From Ignavibacteria bacterium (GTDB lineage Bacteria > Bacteroidota > Ignavibacteria > Kapaibacteriales > UBA961): DNA of 64,000 bases. Numbering within the stretch: position 1 is the stretch's first letter; every line of letters starts with the position of its first letter. Below, in pieces: positions 8,828 through 18,460 of this stretch. The notes beneath the pieces were generated by a model that was given only the letters and a program-made list of their open reading frames with translations, made no database searches and was not told the DNA's origin. The translations under genes were made by a program, and so were the position numbers. The stretch lies in the NCBI GenBank assembly GCA_016720145.1, contig JADJXV010000009.1, positions 38,713 to 102,712 on the forward strand, read 5' to 3'.

Positions 8828-11653
8828 TTAAAACCCCACTCTCACCCCAAATCGTACCGTGCGGCGCGTAAGATAACGCGCGGGATTGAACGGATACGGA
8901 TTAATCGGACCTATGAGGTCAGGATACTTGGGGTCGTTCTCCGACAGTGCCGTCGGGTCGCCATATTCGTAAGCGCTGCCCGTGACGGGATTAATAATGG
9001 CGGAGTTTTTACGGTCAAAGAGATTGAGCACTTCGAGCGAGAGAGTGACTTTGCTGCCCCAATCGAGTTTTTTCTGGATATTGAGGTCAATCCACCACCA
9101 ATTATCCGAAATTGCGCCAAGATAATTCGTGTTATCAGCCGTATAAACCGGACGTCCGTTCGCTAGCTCAAGCTGCTGACCCGTTGCAGGGTTAATCGAC
9201 GGAATATTCGGCGTATATCTCATGCCTGACTGGAAGAAAAAGCGAATATAGGCGTTGATATCATCCAGGATTCCAATGCCAAAGAGCGGCTTGTCCTTGG
9301 CAATGTCAAAATTTGTCGTGGCATTGATCTGTATTGGTCGGTCCCAAGACATATAATTCTCCGTAATACGCTCTGAGATCTGACCTCGGGCGACTAATGC
9401 GCCGTCATCGGCCGAACCGCTTTTACCGGTGATCACGGAGTACGACACTGACACCATACCTGTGAACCATTCATCAATTCTTTTTTTGTATTCCACTTCG
9501 ACACCGCGGGAGCGGGAGTAGTCGGAGTTGGCATAGGTTGTAAATGTCCCGCCAACGAACCGTGGATTCAGCGACTGCACGCGTAAAGTCTGCACATAAT
9601 CGAAGATATCCTTGTAATACGCCGTTACGGTAAGCACATCATTCTCACTGAGTTGATTGCGGAGTCCTAATTCGTAAGCAATCGTCGTTTCGGAGTTCAG
9701 GTCAGGATTCCCAAACTTCTGATAGCTCGAATTTGCCGCCTGTGGCGTGAGCTTTGCATACACAAACTGCGGACGCGGTAGTTTGTTGAAATGACCGTAA
9801 TTAAAAAACAGCATTTGGCTATTCGTCACCGGATGCGAGACGCCGAGGCGCGGACTCAGGCGCGCTTTCCAGCGGCGGCCAAACAGTCCAAACGAACTAT
9901 TCATATACGACTCACGCGTTTCGGGCTGAATCGTCGAGATAGTGGTATCATTAATCGCATCATCGACGAGTTTTCCGGGTGCCCAGGCGTCGAGGCGGAG
10001 TCCGTAATTTAGCACTAAACCCTTGAAGGATATATTATTTTGCGCGTACAATGCGACAATAGTTGCATTAATTTTGAACACATCATTATTGAGCCCTAAG
10101 GGTCCGAGCCATGGCTGATAAATCTCGGCTTGCTGCATCTCCTGCAAGCGAAATTCGATACCGGTTTTGAGGCGATTTTTCTCGGATAAGTAATTGGTAT
10201 AATCGCCTTTGAGCGTCCATTCATCGATGTAATGTTCGCGCCAGATATTGCCATTGCCGGTGTCAAAGAATCCATCACCGGGAATAATGCCAAGCTTGGT
10301 CGAGTCATTGGTATCATAATATTCAGCCGGAATTTTGGGAATATCCCGAGGCTCGCGGTAGTCGTCGAAGTCCTTACCATTGGCATCGACCTTGAGATGA
10401 GTGAAAAGATTCGACACGCGCACTTCATAGAGAGCTTTCGGACTGATTGTATGCAGAAACGTCAGCGATTGTATCCGCTGATCGGTCGCATAGCTGAGCG
10501 CACCGTCGAAATGTCCCTGGAATTCAAATTGATATCCCGGTCGCTGCGGCGTGTATTCGAGATTGGTCTGTACGCTCCGGGAGTCTTGATTAATCGAGAG
10601 GTTACGCGTGTAGGAATAGGTGAGTTTGTAATTTTGACTAATATTCCACGACAGCTTACCAAGCGTATTAACAGCATTTTCCTGACGGAGACTTAAGGCC
10701 GACGGAAAAAGACTCGACTCAACATTCGTTCGGGCATAGCGGGGTGTGAGATCATCCGAAAAATTACCCTGAAGATTCAGAAAAAAACTGATTTTACCGG
10801 GAATTTCGATGCCAAGTGCCGGGAAAATTGACGATGAGAGAGGTTCAGGACCGGATAAGGAAAGTTCGACGATATCCGTAGCAAAACCAGAATTCGTATC
10901 TCTATCGAATGGATTACGTTCGAAAACTCTTTGCGCTCTGCGATAGCTGCCGGCGCCCTGATACTTGGTCGAACCCTCCCGTGTGCGGATATTGACCACG
11001 CCCGATGTCGCTTGTCCGTACTCGGGATTGAATCCACCGGTAATGACTTCCACTTCTTGGATAGCATCGGCTGAGAGCTGAACGCCGTAACCCGTTCCCG
11101 CGAGAGGATCTTGTATCGAAACTCCATCGAGCAGATATGCAGCTTCGTAGCCACGACCGCCACGTATGTGTATTTCTTTGTTTTGCGCCACGACCCCTGA
11201 CTGCTGTATCACCACATCCGTCACATTTTGGGCTACCATTTGTTCGATATTTTCACGTCCTACCGTTCGAATCGACTGCGTTTCTTCCACATCGACAAGC
11301 GGCTTTTCGCCTATAATTATCACATCTTTATCAAGCGAGACGACCGACTCTTGGAGAACGAAATTAAAAGTAAGTGAGTCGCCGGACTTGATGGCAATAC
11401 CTGTTTTTTGGATTTTTTTGTAACCGATGAAGGATATTTCGAGGGTGTAATTCTTACCGGGAGCGATTTTACGAATGGTGTATCTGCCTGATGCATCAGT
11501 AATTGCACCATAATACGTTCCCGGAATACGGATAGTCACCGACTTGAGCGGCTTTTTGGTGCCACCGTCCGTGATCGTTCCGGTAATAATCCCCTGCCCA
11601 AGCATGGCAAGCGGAAAGAGAAAGGAGAGGAGAAGGAGGAGAAATCGATGCAT
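8828..11653 (-). CDS. TonB-dependent outer-membrane receptor with carboxypeptidase-like N-domain
   Basis: 941-residue outer-membrane receptor. It has a signal peptide (MHRFLLLLLSFLFPLAMLGQ), a carboxypeptidase-regulatory-like beta-sandwich (residues about 22-105, GTITDGGTKKPLKSVTIRIP), a TonB plug (about 125-230, with VVIQQSGVVAQNKEIHIRGG and YLLDGVSIQDP) and a 22-strand-type barrel to the C-terminus, which ends in aromatic Phe (GVRVGF). Such receptors import large or scarce substrates with energy from the TonB-ExbBD complex. The substrate cannot be read from the sequence; no SusD partner or riboswitch is next to it. The alpha/beta hydrolase gene upstream is on the same strand, 100 bases away, and may be unrelated. 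Confidence 0.9.
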   Translation of the reverse strand: MHRFLLLLLSFLFPLAMLGQGIITGTITDGGTKKPLKSVTIRIPGTYYGAITDASGRYTIRKIAPGKNYTLEISFIGYKKIQKTGIAIKSGDSLTFNFVLQESVVSLDKDVIIIGEKPLVDVEETQSIRTVGRENIEQMVAQNVTDVVIQQSGVVAQNKEIHIRGGRGYEAAYLLDGVSIQDPLAGTGYGVQLSADAIQEVEVITGGFNPEYGQATSGVVNIRTREGSTKYQGAGSYRRAQRVFERNPFDRDTNSGFATDIVELSLSGPEPLSSSIFPALGIEIPGKISFFLNLQGNFSDDLTPRYARTNVESSLFPSALSLRQENAVNTLGKLSWNISQNYKLTYSYTRNLSINQDSRSVQTNLEYTPQRPGYQFEFQGHFDGALSYATDQRIQSLTFLHTISPKALYEVRVSNLFTHLKVDANGKDFDDYREPRDIPKIPAEYYDTNDSTKLGIIPGDGFFDTGNGNIWREHYIDEWTLKGDYTNYLSEKNRLKTGIEFRLQEMQQAEIYQPWLGPLGLNNDVFKINATIVALYAQNNISFKGLVLNYGLRLDAWAPGKLVDDAINDTTISTIQPETRESYMNSSFGLFGRRWKARLSPRLGVSHPVTNSQMLFFNYGHFNKLPRPQFVYAKLTPQAANSSYQKFGNPDLNSETTIAYELGLRNQLSENDVLTVTAYYKDIFDYVQTLRVQSLNPRFVGGTFTTYANSDYSRSRGVEVEYKKRIDEWFTGMVSVSYSVITGKSGSADDGALVARGQISERITENYMSWDRPIQINATTNFDIAKDKPLFGIGILDDINAYIRFFFQSGMRYTPNIPSINPATGQQLELANGRPVYTADNTNYLGAISDNWWWIDLNIQKKLDWGSKVTLSLEVLNLFDRKNSAIINPVTGSAYEYGDPTALSENDPKYPDLIGPINPYPFNPARYLTRRTVRFGVRVGF

Positions 11654-11675
11654 AAATAATGATTTGTTCTAATGT

Positions 11676-11722
11676 TGATGGCACGCTGATGCCGCTGATT
11701 TTTTTATGATTTACGCTGATGT
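11676..11722. repeat. Dispersed repeat GATGGCACGC...GCTGATTTTTTATGATT, copy 1
   Basis: The segment GATGGCACGCTGATGCCGCT, then GATTTTTTTATGATT and ACGCTGATG, recurs in shorter form at 35,866-35,905. Both copies lie between two minus-strand genes. It has weak internal repetition (CGCTGAT three times). Confidence 0.6.
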
Positions 11723-11753
11723 TTGATTTTATATGATTATTCGTTCGCGTCGC

Positions 11754-12521
11754 CTATCCAAAAAACTCCTGAATCGCCTCTGCCAGCAGCCCCATCGGCA
11801 CTTTTTCGAGTGGATGCTGCGTATGCGGGAAGACCTGCATTTCACTATTGGGAAGTGCGCGATAATACTCTTCTGTTTCACGGAGGGTGACCATTGCATC
11901 ATGGTCGCCGAGAGTGATGCGCGTGCGGTGAGGAATGCTGCGAAGTGCATCCGGCGAGAGAACGGGCGCATTGCCAAGATCGAGCATCATGTTTTTCGTT
12001 TGGGCGAGCACTTCCTGCCAGTATTCACCATGAAGCGAGCGAAGAAATTCTGCATATTTCGGCACTTTCGCTTCAATTTTTGCGGCATCGAGAAAACCTG
12101 TTTCTTTGGCGGATGTTTCGGGATTCCAGGCGAATTTTGTTGCGAGAGTGAAGATATCGCCGATGAGATCGGGCGTCGTCTCTGCAATTCGCAATGCAAC
12201 ATAACCTCCCATACTATAACCAAATACGCAAGGTTTATCTAAAGAATGTGCAGCACAATACTCGCGCACATTCTCCGCAAAATGATCGATGCGGAATGGT
12301 CGTTCGTTTGCCGCAGCGCGTGTGCCGTGACCTTCGAAATCAAGAGTATGGATGTCGTATTGTGCTCGTAAGAGCTCTTTGAGATTGGCAAATTGCGCCT
12401 GAGCGCCGAGCGCGCCATGAAGGAGGAGAATTGATTTCACAGGGAGTAGTATTTCTGCATAATTTTTGGGAATTATTGGGAATTTTGACTGCAATAAAAC
12501 CCAATTTTCCCACATAGCCAA
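11754..12521 (-). CDS. Alpha/beta hydrolase
   Basis: 255-residue cytoplasmic alpha/beta-hydrolase fold protein. The oxyanion HG motif (ILLLHGALG), the nucleophile elbow GYSMGG (Ser at about residue 105), the acid LGDHDAMV and the histidine in PHTQHPLEKVP complete the catalytic triad. The type resembles short hydrolases of the BioH/MenH group, but the true substrate is not apparent. The first 27 residues before VKSILLLHG are not needed for the fold, so a GTG start at 12,440 is possible; no clear ribosome-binding site decides. It is divergent from crtI, with about 145 bases between the two starts. Confidence 0.85.
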   Translation of the reverse strand: MAMWENWVLLQSKFPIIPKNYAEILLPVKSILLLHGALGAQAQFANLKELLRAQYDIHTLDFEGHGTRAAANERPFRIDHFAENVREYCAAHSLDKPCVFGYSMGGYVALRIAETTPDLIGDIFTLATKFAWNPETSAKETGFLDAAKIEAKVPKYAEFLRSLHGEYWQEVLAQTKNMMLDLGNAPVLSPDALRSIPHRTRITLGDHDAMVTLRETEEYYRALPNSEMQVFPHTQHPLEKVPMGLLAEAIQEFFG

Positions 12522-12666
12522 ATAAAATGAAGGTAAATTTCGTTTCCTGCTTTTCTCCGTTCGAAGGCGCGCTCAAATCGAACACTTTGGCGCAGGATTA
12601 TCGTTAGCAAGGCAGATGGTACAGGCACAGTAACACTATGATTTATTATGGAATAACAGGGACATT

Positions 12667-14151
12667 ATGAAAAAAATTGTTATCATTGGTTCTGGTTTTG
12701 GCGGTCTTGCAGCAGCGATTCGCCTGCAAGCGCGGGGTTTTCAAGTGACAATGCTCGAGAAGAACGAACGCATCGGCGGGCATGCGTATCAGCTCATCAA
12801 AGACGGCTATACCTTCGATATGGGTCCGTCGCTGATTACGGCGCCGGATATTCTCGAAAAGCTCTTTCAAAGCGCGGGGAAAACGATGGCGGACTATTTG
12901 GATTTATTACCCTTAGATCCGTTTTATCGTATCTATTTTCACGACAAATCGATGCTCGATTATTCAGGCGACGCCACTCGTATGAAAACGCAGATGGCGA
13001 AATTCAATCAGCATGATGCCGACCAATACGACCGTTTCATGGACGATGCCCGCAAAATCTATGATGCCGTCATCACCGATGGCTTGGGTTCACGCCCGTT
13101 TATGAGTTTATCGACCTTCTTCGGTTTTATTCCCAAAGCCACCAAACTCAAAGCGCTCTACTCGGCGTATTCCTTTGTTACTCAATACTTTAAAGATGCC
13201 CGGCATCGATTTACCTTCTCCTTTCATCCGCTCTTTATCGGTGGCAATCCGTTCCGCTCCCCTGCCGTGTATTTAATGATACCGTACCTTGAGAAAAAAG
13301 GCGGTGTATGGTTCACCAAGGGCGGTATGTACAGCGTAGTCAAGGCCTTCGAACGTGTTTTCCTTGAACTTGGCGGGACGATTTACACGAACTCCGAAGT
13401 AGCTGAAATCACCGTTAAAAATGGCCTCGCCAGTGGCGTTTGCACAAAGTCCGGCAAGGTTTTCGAAGCCGACGCCGTTATCTCCAATGCCGATTTCATC
13501 CATACCTACAAGGACTTACTCAAGCCCGAAACCCGCAGCAAGTGGTCCGACAAGCGTCTTAAAGGTGTCAAATACTCGATGGGAGCATTTCTGCTCTATA
13601 TCGGAGTGCGCCGGCAGTATCCTGAATTACTCCATCATACCTTAATTCTCTCACAGCGCTACAAAGAACTCGTGCGGGATATTTTCGACACGAAAATTCT
13701 GCCGGATGACTTCTCGATGTACCTCCATGTGCCGACGCGGTCAGACAGCGAAATGGCGCCGCCCGGCTGTGAAAGTATGTATGTGCTGATTCCGGTGGCG
13801 AATTTATCGGGTTCGATTGATTGGAGCGTGAAAAGCAAGGAGTTTACTGATCGGGTTTTGGAATTTCTCGAAGAAGACTTTGGTCTGACTGATTTACGGA
13901 AAAATATCGACGTACTCGAGACATATACACCCGAGGATTTCAAGCGGGAGAGGAATTCGTATCTTGGCAGCGCGTGGGGAGTGGAACCAAGATTTACGCA
14001 AACGGCATATTTCCGTCCGCATAACCGGAGTGAAGATATTCCCAATCTTTATTTTGTAGGCGCGAGCACGCATCCCGGCGCAGGCGTTCCCGGCGTGTTA
14101 CTCACTGCTGAAGCAACTGAAAGTGTGATAGTGCAGGATATGCAGCCATGA
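12667..14151 (+). CDS. crtI: Phytoene desaturase
   Basis: 494-residue FAD-dependent desaturase that converts phytoene towards lycopene. The N-terminus has the dinucleotide-binding motif IIGSGFGGLAAAIRLQARG and the C-terminus the CrtI signature with GASTHPGAGVPGVLLTAE. Length is normal for bacterial CrtI. It overlaps crtB by four bases (ATGA), so the two are translationally coupled, and it opens the carotenoid cluster. A related desaturase such as CrtD is possible, but position next to crtB favours CrtI. Confidence 0.93.
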   Translation: MKKIVIIGSGFGGLAAAIRLQARGFQVTMLEKNERIGGHAYQLIKDGYTFDMGPSLITAPDILEKLFQSAGKTMADYLDLLPLDPFYRIYFHDKSMLDYSGDATRMKTQMAKFNQHDADQYDRFMDDARKIYDAVITDGLGSRPFMSLSTFFGFIPKATKLKALYSAYSFVTQYFKDARHRFTFSFHPLFIGGNPFRSPAVYLMIPYLEKKGGVWFTKGGMYSVVKAFERVFLELGGTIYTNSEVAEITVKNGLASGVCTKSGKVFEADAVISNADFIHTYKDLLKPETRSKWSDKRLKGVKYSMGAFLLYIGVRRQYPELLHHTLILSQRYKELVRDIFDTKILPDDFSMYLHVPTRSDSEMAPPGCESMYVLIPVANLSGSIDWSVKSKEFTDRVLEFLEEDFGLTDLRKNIDVLETYTPEDFKRERNSYLGSAWGVEPRFTQTAYFRPHNRSEDIPNLYFVGASTHPGAGVPGVLLTAEATESVIVQDMQP

Positions 14152-15035
14152 AATCCCTTTTCCATGGTGCCGACGAACTGAATTTCCGGTACGCACGTTC
14201 GATTACAAAGTATTACGCCAAAAGCTTTTACCTCTGCACATTACTGCTGTCGAAGCAAAAGCGGTGGGCTACGTATGCTGTCTATGGGCTGTGCCGCTAT
14301 GTCGATAACATCGTCGATTCACCCCGAATACGTTCGCGTGAGGAGGTGCTTGCAGAAATCAGACATGTCGAATCCGAACTCCGCATCGCCTATCGTGAAG
14401 GCGAGTCGCAACATCCGGTAATTCAACCCTTTAGTGTAGCCGCGCAGAAGTATAAGATTCCCATGGAGTATGCGCTCGACCTGCTCAAAGGCGTGCTCAT
14501 GGACACCGAGAAAAACAGATATCAGACCTTTGATGAATTATATGTTTTCTGTTACCGCGTAGCAAGCGTCGTTGGCTTGATGATGACTCCCGTGCTCGGT
14601 TATTCCAATCCCACCGCTCTCGTCTATGCCGAGAAATTAGGAATTGCAATGCAGCTCACGAATATTCTCCGCGACGTCCTCGAAGATAAAAATGCCGGTC
14701 GAATTTACTTCCCGCAGGATGAGATGAAGCGATTTGGGGTGACGGACGCAGACATCCTCGCCGAACGCGCCACGCCGCAATTCCTTGAAATGATGAAGTT
14801 TAATATCGATCGAGCGCGTAAATACTACCACGAAGCCGAGCCGGGAATCGCCATGCTCGACCGGGAATCACAATTTGCAATCTATTCAGCAAGTGCGATT
14901 TATAGTGGAATCTTGGACAAACTCGAAGCGCGCGGCTGTAATCCCTTCCCCGGACGTGTTTTTGTGCCAAAAGGTAAGAAAATCAGGATATTGCTAGGAG
15001 AATTGCTTCGAACGCGGATTTTGGGGAAAGGGTAA
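14148..15035 (+). CDS. crtB: Phytoene synthase
   Basis: 295-residue squalene/phytoene synthase that condenses two geranylgeranyl diphosphates to phytoene. Both aspartate-rich motifs are present: DNIVD in CRYVDNIVDSP (about residue 52) and the second in LTNILRDVLEDKNAGRIYFP (about 180). The start ATG overlaps the stop of crtI. The reading frame ends at 15,035, and a repeat-filled gap of about 340 bases separates it from the next gene, so the later carotenoid genes may have their own promoter. Confidence 0.93.
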   Translation: MKSLFHGADELNFRYARSITKYYAKSFYLCTLLLSKQKRWATYAVYGLCRYVDNIVDSPRIRSREEVLAEIRHVESELRIAYREGESQHPVIQPFSVAAQKYKIPMEYALDLLKGVLMDTEKNRYQTFDELYVFCYRVASVVGLMMTPVLGYSNPTALVYAEKLGIAMQLTNILRDVLEDKNAGRIYFPQDEMKRFGVTDADILAERATPQFLEMMKFNIDRARKYYHEAEPGIAMLDRESQFAIYSASAIYSGILDKLEARGCNPFPGRVFVPKGKKIRILLGELLRTRILGKG

Positions 15036-15088
15036 TACTACCAGCAAGTGAACCGTTTAATTTATGTCTATTCGGCTAACTAGAGTAA

Positions 15089-15270
15089 TTTTAACGCAAA
15101 GGTCGCAAAGGTTGCGCAAAGGTCGCAGAGAAGGAATGCTGGTAATGGTACGTGAATTTGTACCGATTCCACCATATATTCGATGAATCCTGAACGTATG
15201 CCGGGTATAAGATTGAACAACAATATTCTTCGCGAACTTTGCGAAAACCTTGGCGAACTTTGCGGTTAAT
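15089..15270. repeat. Inverted-repeat element of the AACnCAAAG family, copy 1
   Basis: Left arm TTTTAACGCAAAGGTCGCAA followed by AGGTTGCGCAAAGGTCGC; the right arm at 15,228-15,270 is its imperfect reverse complement (CGCGAACTTTGCG, AACCTTGGCGAACTTTGCGG). About 100 bases lie between the arms and hold no gene. Two related elements are at 36,638-36,734 and 49,226-49,320. This fills most of the gap between crtB and the next gene. Confidence 0.75.
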
Positions 15271-15377
15271 CTGCGCTCTACGAGTCTGATCGCTGATATC
15301 AGTTATGTTTCGAATAGTACTGCAAACCTTATATATTACTTACGTTATGCGTTATATAAAAAAAGTCCAATATAAAA

Positions 15378-16424
15378 GTGAAAACTCCAATTCACAGAAT
15401 ACTATTGTTTACAGGAATTGCGTTCTGTTTTGTGATTACACTTTGCAATGGGCAGACGAACCATCGTAATCAACAAAATGGAATACAGGATAAGAAAACA
15501 TTTCAACATCCAAATTTTAGCAATCAGATAAGCCGGGTTGTTAGAATGATGTATCAGGATAGCAAGGGTGTTTTTTGGTTTGGAGCGGAAGGGGGAGCGT
15601 TCAGACTAGCTGGCGATTCGTTAATTCATATTGATAGTATTAAAAGCGAATCAGGTGGAAGAGTAACAATTAAAGACATTGCAGAAGATAAAGATGGAAG
15701 AATTTGGTTTGGACATACTGATGGTATTAGCAGTATTGATGGAAAGTTAGTGAAGAATTATTACGAATCAGATGGTTTAATAAGTAATGCTGTATGGAGC
15801 ATAGGAACAGATGCCATTGGAAATATTTGGATTGGGACTATGGACGGAGCTTGTGTATTTGATGGAAAGACCTTTAAAAACTTCGAGCTACCTTTGGGCA
15901 CAAAAGATACCACTGTTGGAATATCCAGCGACAAGATGATAAATAAGATCTTTCGGGATAGGAAAGGGAAATTATGGATATCTTCAAATGCAGGTCTTTT
16001 TTCATATTCAAATAGTACATTGACTAATGTTTCTAAAAAGGCAGGAATCAAATCAAATTTTGTAAGTATGGGATTTGAAGATAAAGAAGGCGTTTTATGG
16101 CTCTCATCAAAAGAAGGATTATATAAACTAACGGATGAGGTAGCAAAAAAAATCACAGATGAAAGTATCGAAATAGGAAAAGGCATAGGAAGTATTGCGG
16201 AAGATAAAGATGGGAAAATTTGGTTTATCGTCAATCAACATTACTTATATACCTATGATGGTAAAGAACTTACAGAATTTAAAAAATCAGAAGAAAATAA
16301 AGGACCTGTTGTTTTTCAAATCTACAAAGACCAAAGCGATAGGCTATGGTTTGTTGGTTATGGCGGTGCCTACCGATTAGAAAACGGAAAATTTGTCAAT
16401 ATTACCAAGAATGGACCTTGGTAA
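15378..16424 (+). CDS. Secreted two-component-regulator-type propeller (Reg_prop) protein
   Basis: 348-residue exported protein: signal peptide about residues 1-26 (ILLFTGIAFCFVITLCNG), then seven blades of the ligand-binding propeller found in hybrid two-component sensors, each with a D-x-x-G-x-(I/L/F)-W-(F/I/L) core (DSKGVFWFGAEGG, DKDGRIWFGHTDG, DAIGNIWIGTMDG, DRKGKLWISSNAG, DKEGVLWLSSKEG, DKDGKIWFIV, DQSDRLWFVGYGG). There is no transmembrane or kinase part, so this is a free propeller that probably binds a ligand outside the cytoplasm. The gene is much more AT-rich than the carotenoid genes around it and looks inserted between crtB and the acyltransferase. Confidence 0.8.
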   Translation: MKTPIHRILLFTGIAFCFVITLCNGQTNHRNQQNGIQDKKTFQHPNFSNQISRVVRMMYQDSKGVFWFGAEGGAFRLAGDSLIHIDSIKSESGGRVTIKDIAEDKDGRIWFGHTDGISSIDGKLVKNYYESDGLISNAVWSIGTDAIGNIWIGTMDGACVFDGKTFKNFELPLGTKDTTVGISSDKMINKIFRDRKGKLWISSNAGLFSYSNSTLTNVSKKAGIKSNFVSMGFEDKEGVLWLSSKEGLYKLTDEVAKKITDESIEIGKGIGSIAEDKDGKIWFIVNQHYLYTYDGKELTEFKKSEENKGPVVFQIYKDQSDRLWFVGYGGAYRLENGKFVNITKNGPW

Positions 16425-16600
16425 AAAATACGAACGCAGAATAGCACCTACGAGAAATGGGCGGTACTGTGGTTTAAATAGGCATGCGCTGTGCTATCAA
16501 CGTATGTGCTTGGTGACAGTGAAGTATTTCAAAACGCCACCTTCGGGTAGCTGCAAACCGTTACTTGTCGAGTATTACCGGTCTAATTAGATGACATCTC
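16425..16600. other. Structured, gene-free tail behind the Reg_prop gene
   Basis: Contains an inverted repeat ATAGCAC (about 16,442) / GTGCTAT (about 16,491) and several shorter complementary stretches (GGTTT / AAACC). The base composition is higher in GC than the gene before it. Gene plus structured tail recalls the layout of integron cassettes, but consensus attC core sites are not clear, so this is only a possibility. Confidence 0.3.
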
Positions 16601-16636
16601 AATTATTTATTTACATTTCAACTCCATTCAACCCAC

Positions 16637-17335
16637 ATGATACCGGCGCAGCACAGACGATGGGCAGACTGGCTTTTCAAGCCCTTTATCTATTGGCTCC
16701 TGAAGCGGGATTTCGGGAGGTTGCGCGTGGTGGGCGATGTGCCGAAGGTGCCTGAGGATATGCCGATTATTCTCGTGCCCAATCACGCGACCTGGTGGGA
16801 TGGTTTTTTTGTGTATCTGCTGAATAATCAACTTTTTAAGCGCAAATTCTATATCATGATGCTTGCCGAACAGCTTACAAAATACTGGTTCTTCCGCATG
16901 CTCGGCGCGTTTGGTTTTTCGCAGCAATCACGTCCTGATATTGTGGCTGCGATGAAATATTCTCTTGAAATTCTCCGCCAAAAACCCTCGCCGCTCGTTA
17001 TCATTTTCCCGCAAGGCGCTCTACTTCCGTTTAATACACGTCCCCTCGGTTTCAAAAGCGGTGTCGAATGGCTGGCTTCTCAGGCTGGTTCTCCCGTCTG
17101 TATTCTCCCTCTCGCAATGCGCTGTGAATATCTCGGTGAACGTAAGGCGGATGTGTATTTTCTTTTTGGCGAACCGATGTTCCATTCGCGAACAAGTCCA
17201 TTATCTATCAAAAATTTAGAACAATACTCCACCACATTACTCGATGACCTCGAAGCGCGGATAGTGCGCCGTGAATCGGGGGAAATTCTCCTCGGTCAAG
17301 CCGACAAATCTTCACCAACAACGCTCCAACCCTAA
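16637..17335 (+). CDS. Acyltransferase of the PlsC/LPLAT family, probably carotenoid-glycoside acyltransferase
   Basis: 232-residue membrane-associated acyltransferase. The catalytic NHx4D motif is NHATWWD (about residues 55-61), and IFPQGALLPFNTRPLGFKSG matches the FPEGTR block. In isolation it could be a 1-acylglycerol-3-phosphate acyltransferase. Its position 15 bases before a glycosyltransferase and close to cruF and crtW suggests that it acylates the sugar of a carotenoid glycoside, as CruD does for chlorobactene glucoside in green sulfur bacteria; this role is inference. It is followed by closely spaced genes, so it probably begins the second half of the carotenoid operon. Confidence 0.75.
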   Translation: MIPAQHRRWADWLFKPFIYWLLKRDFGRLRVVGDVPKVPEDMPIILVPNHATWWDGFFVYLLNNQLFKRKFYIMMLAEQLTKYWFFRMLGAFGFSQQSRPDIVAAMKYSLEILRQKPSPLVIIFPQGALLPFNTRPLGFKSGVEWLASQAGSPVCILPLAMRCEYLGERKADVYFLFGEPMFHSRTSPLSIKNLEQYSTTLLDDLEARIVRRESGEILLGQADKSSPTTLQP

Positions 17336-17350
17336 TTTAATCAACGCACA

Positions 17351-18460
17351 ATGACCATTCTTCTCCTCATCTCGCTGTCGTTGCTTGTTATTCCGACCCT
17401 CGTGTCGATCGTGAATGTGTTGACTGCTCCTCGCCTCGGCAAACCCCGACGCAATTCCCCAACTGAACAACCGCTTGTCACAATCATTATTCCGGCGCGG
17501 AATGAAGAGCGCAGCATTCGCACCTGCCTTTCGGGTCTCATGGCTCAGGACTATAAGCATAGTGAAATCATCGTGATAGACGATAATTCGACAGATACTA
17601 CAGCGGCGATTGTTCGTGAATTTCCTACCGTGCGGCTCATCACCGGCGCGCCGCTTCCTGAGGGTTGGACCGGGAAAAACTGGGCTTGTCATCAAGGCGC
17701 GCAGGCTGCGACGGGTGAGATTCTCATCTTTACCGATGCCGATACGCGCCATACACAAACTGCGGTGTCCAATACAGTGGCATGGATGAAGTCGCATAAG
17801 CTCGCAATGCTGTCTGCCTTTCCACAACAAATTACCATCACCTTTGCCGAGAAAATGGTAGTGCCGGCGATTGAACTCTTCCTTTACGCCGGAATACCAC
17901 TCTGGCTCACGTATCTATCAAAAAATAAACACCTTGCAGCAGCAAATGGACAATGGGTTTGCTTCACGAAAGCCGCCTACACAGTGCTTGGCGGACATAA
18001 AAGCGTGGCAATGGAAATCGTCGAAGATATAGAGCTCAGCCGTCGGGCAAAAGCGCTCGGACTGCGCCTGCTCACGCTCGCCGCGACGGGTGAAATTTTC
18101 TGTCGGATGTACGAGTCGGCGAGAGAAGTGCGCGAGGGTTTTGCGAAAAATTTATTCGGGATTGTTCGCTATCGCACTCTCCCCTTTGCTGTGCTTCTGC
18201 TTGGTTTTTTTGTGGGTTGTGTAGTTCCATATATCCTTATTTTTGTGCCGTCGGTGTGGGAATTAGCTGCGATTGCCGTGGGATTGAATATGTTTTTCCG
18301 GCTGATTCTTGCGCTGAGATTCAAGCATCCTATTTGGCAAAGCGTACTTCTGCATCCACTTAGTATTCTTTGGATTATCTTCATCGGCATGGAGTCGTAT
18401 TTTCGAATCAAGGGCGGCGGTGTTCGCTGGAAAGGCCGCATAATTACGGTGCAACAATGA
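17351..18460 (+). CDS. Family 2 glycosyltransferase, CruC-like carotenoid glycosyltransferase
   Basis: 369-residue membrane glycosyltransferase. It has an N-terminal membrane helix, a GT-A domain with PARNEERSIRTCLSG, VIDDNSTDTT and the metal-binding TDADT (about residue 135), an acidic ED in MEIVEDIELSRRAKALG, and C-terminal helices (LPFAVLLLGFFVGCVVPYIL). The family includes CruC, which puts glucose on the 1'-hydroxyl of chlorobactene, and the hopanoid-associated HpnB. The ATGA overlap with cruF, which makes that hydroxyl, supports a carotenoid substrate. Confidence 0.8.
   Translation: MTILLLISLSLLVIPTLVSIVNVLTAPRLGKPRRNSPTEQPLVTIIIPARNEERSIRTCLSGLMAQDYKHSEIIVIDDNSTDTTAAIVREFPTVRLITGAPLPEGWTGKNWACHQGAQAATGEILIFTDADTRHTQTAVSNTVAWMKSHKLAMLSAFPQQITITFAEKMVVPAIELFLYAGIPLWLTYLSKNKHLAAANGQWVCFTKAAYTVLGGHKSVAMEIVEDIELSRRAKALGLRLLTLAATGEIFCRMYESAREVREGFAKNLFGIVRYRTLPFAVLLLGFFVGCVVPYILIFVPSVWELAAIAVGLNMFFRLILALRFKHPIWQSVLLHPLSILWIIFIGMESYFRIKGGGVRWKGRIITVQQ

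Noticed and set aside
10232..10696. 154-codon frame opposite the TonB receptor
   Set aside because: Shadow frame of the receptor barrel; no start signal or domain.
11733..12242. 169-codon frame opposite the alpha/beta hydrolase
   Set aside because: Antisense shadow of a gene with a full catalytic triad; no family features.
15761..16234. 157-codon minus-strand frame inside the Reg_prop gene
   Set aside because: Antisense to well-formed propeller repeats.
18370..18456. Longer start for cruF
   Set aside because: Overlaps the glycosyltransferase by 90 bases; the ATGA overlap at 18,457 gives a start that fits the family.
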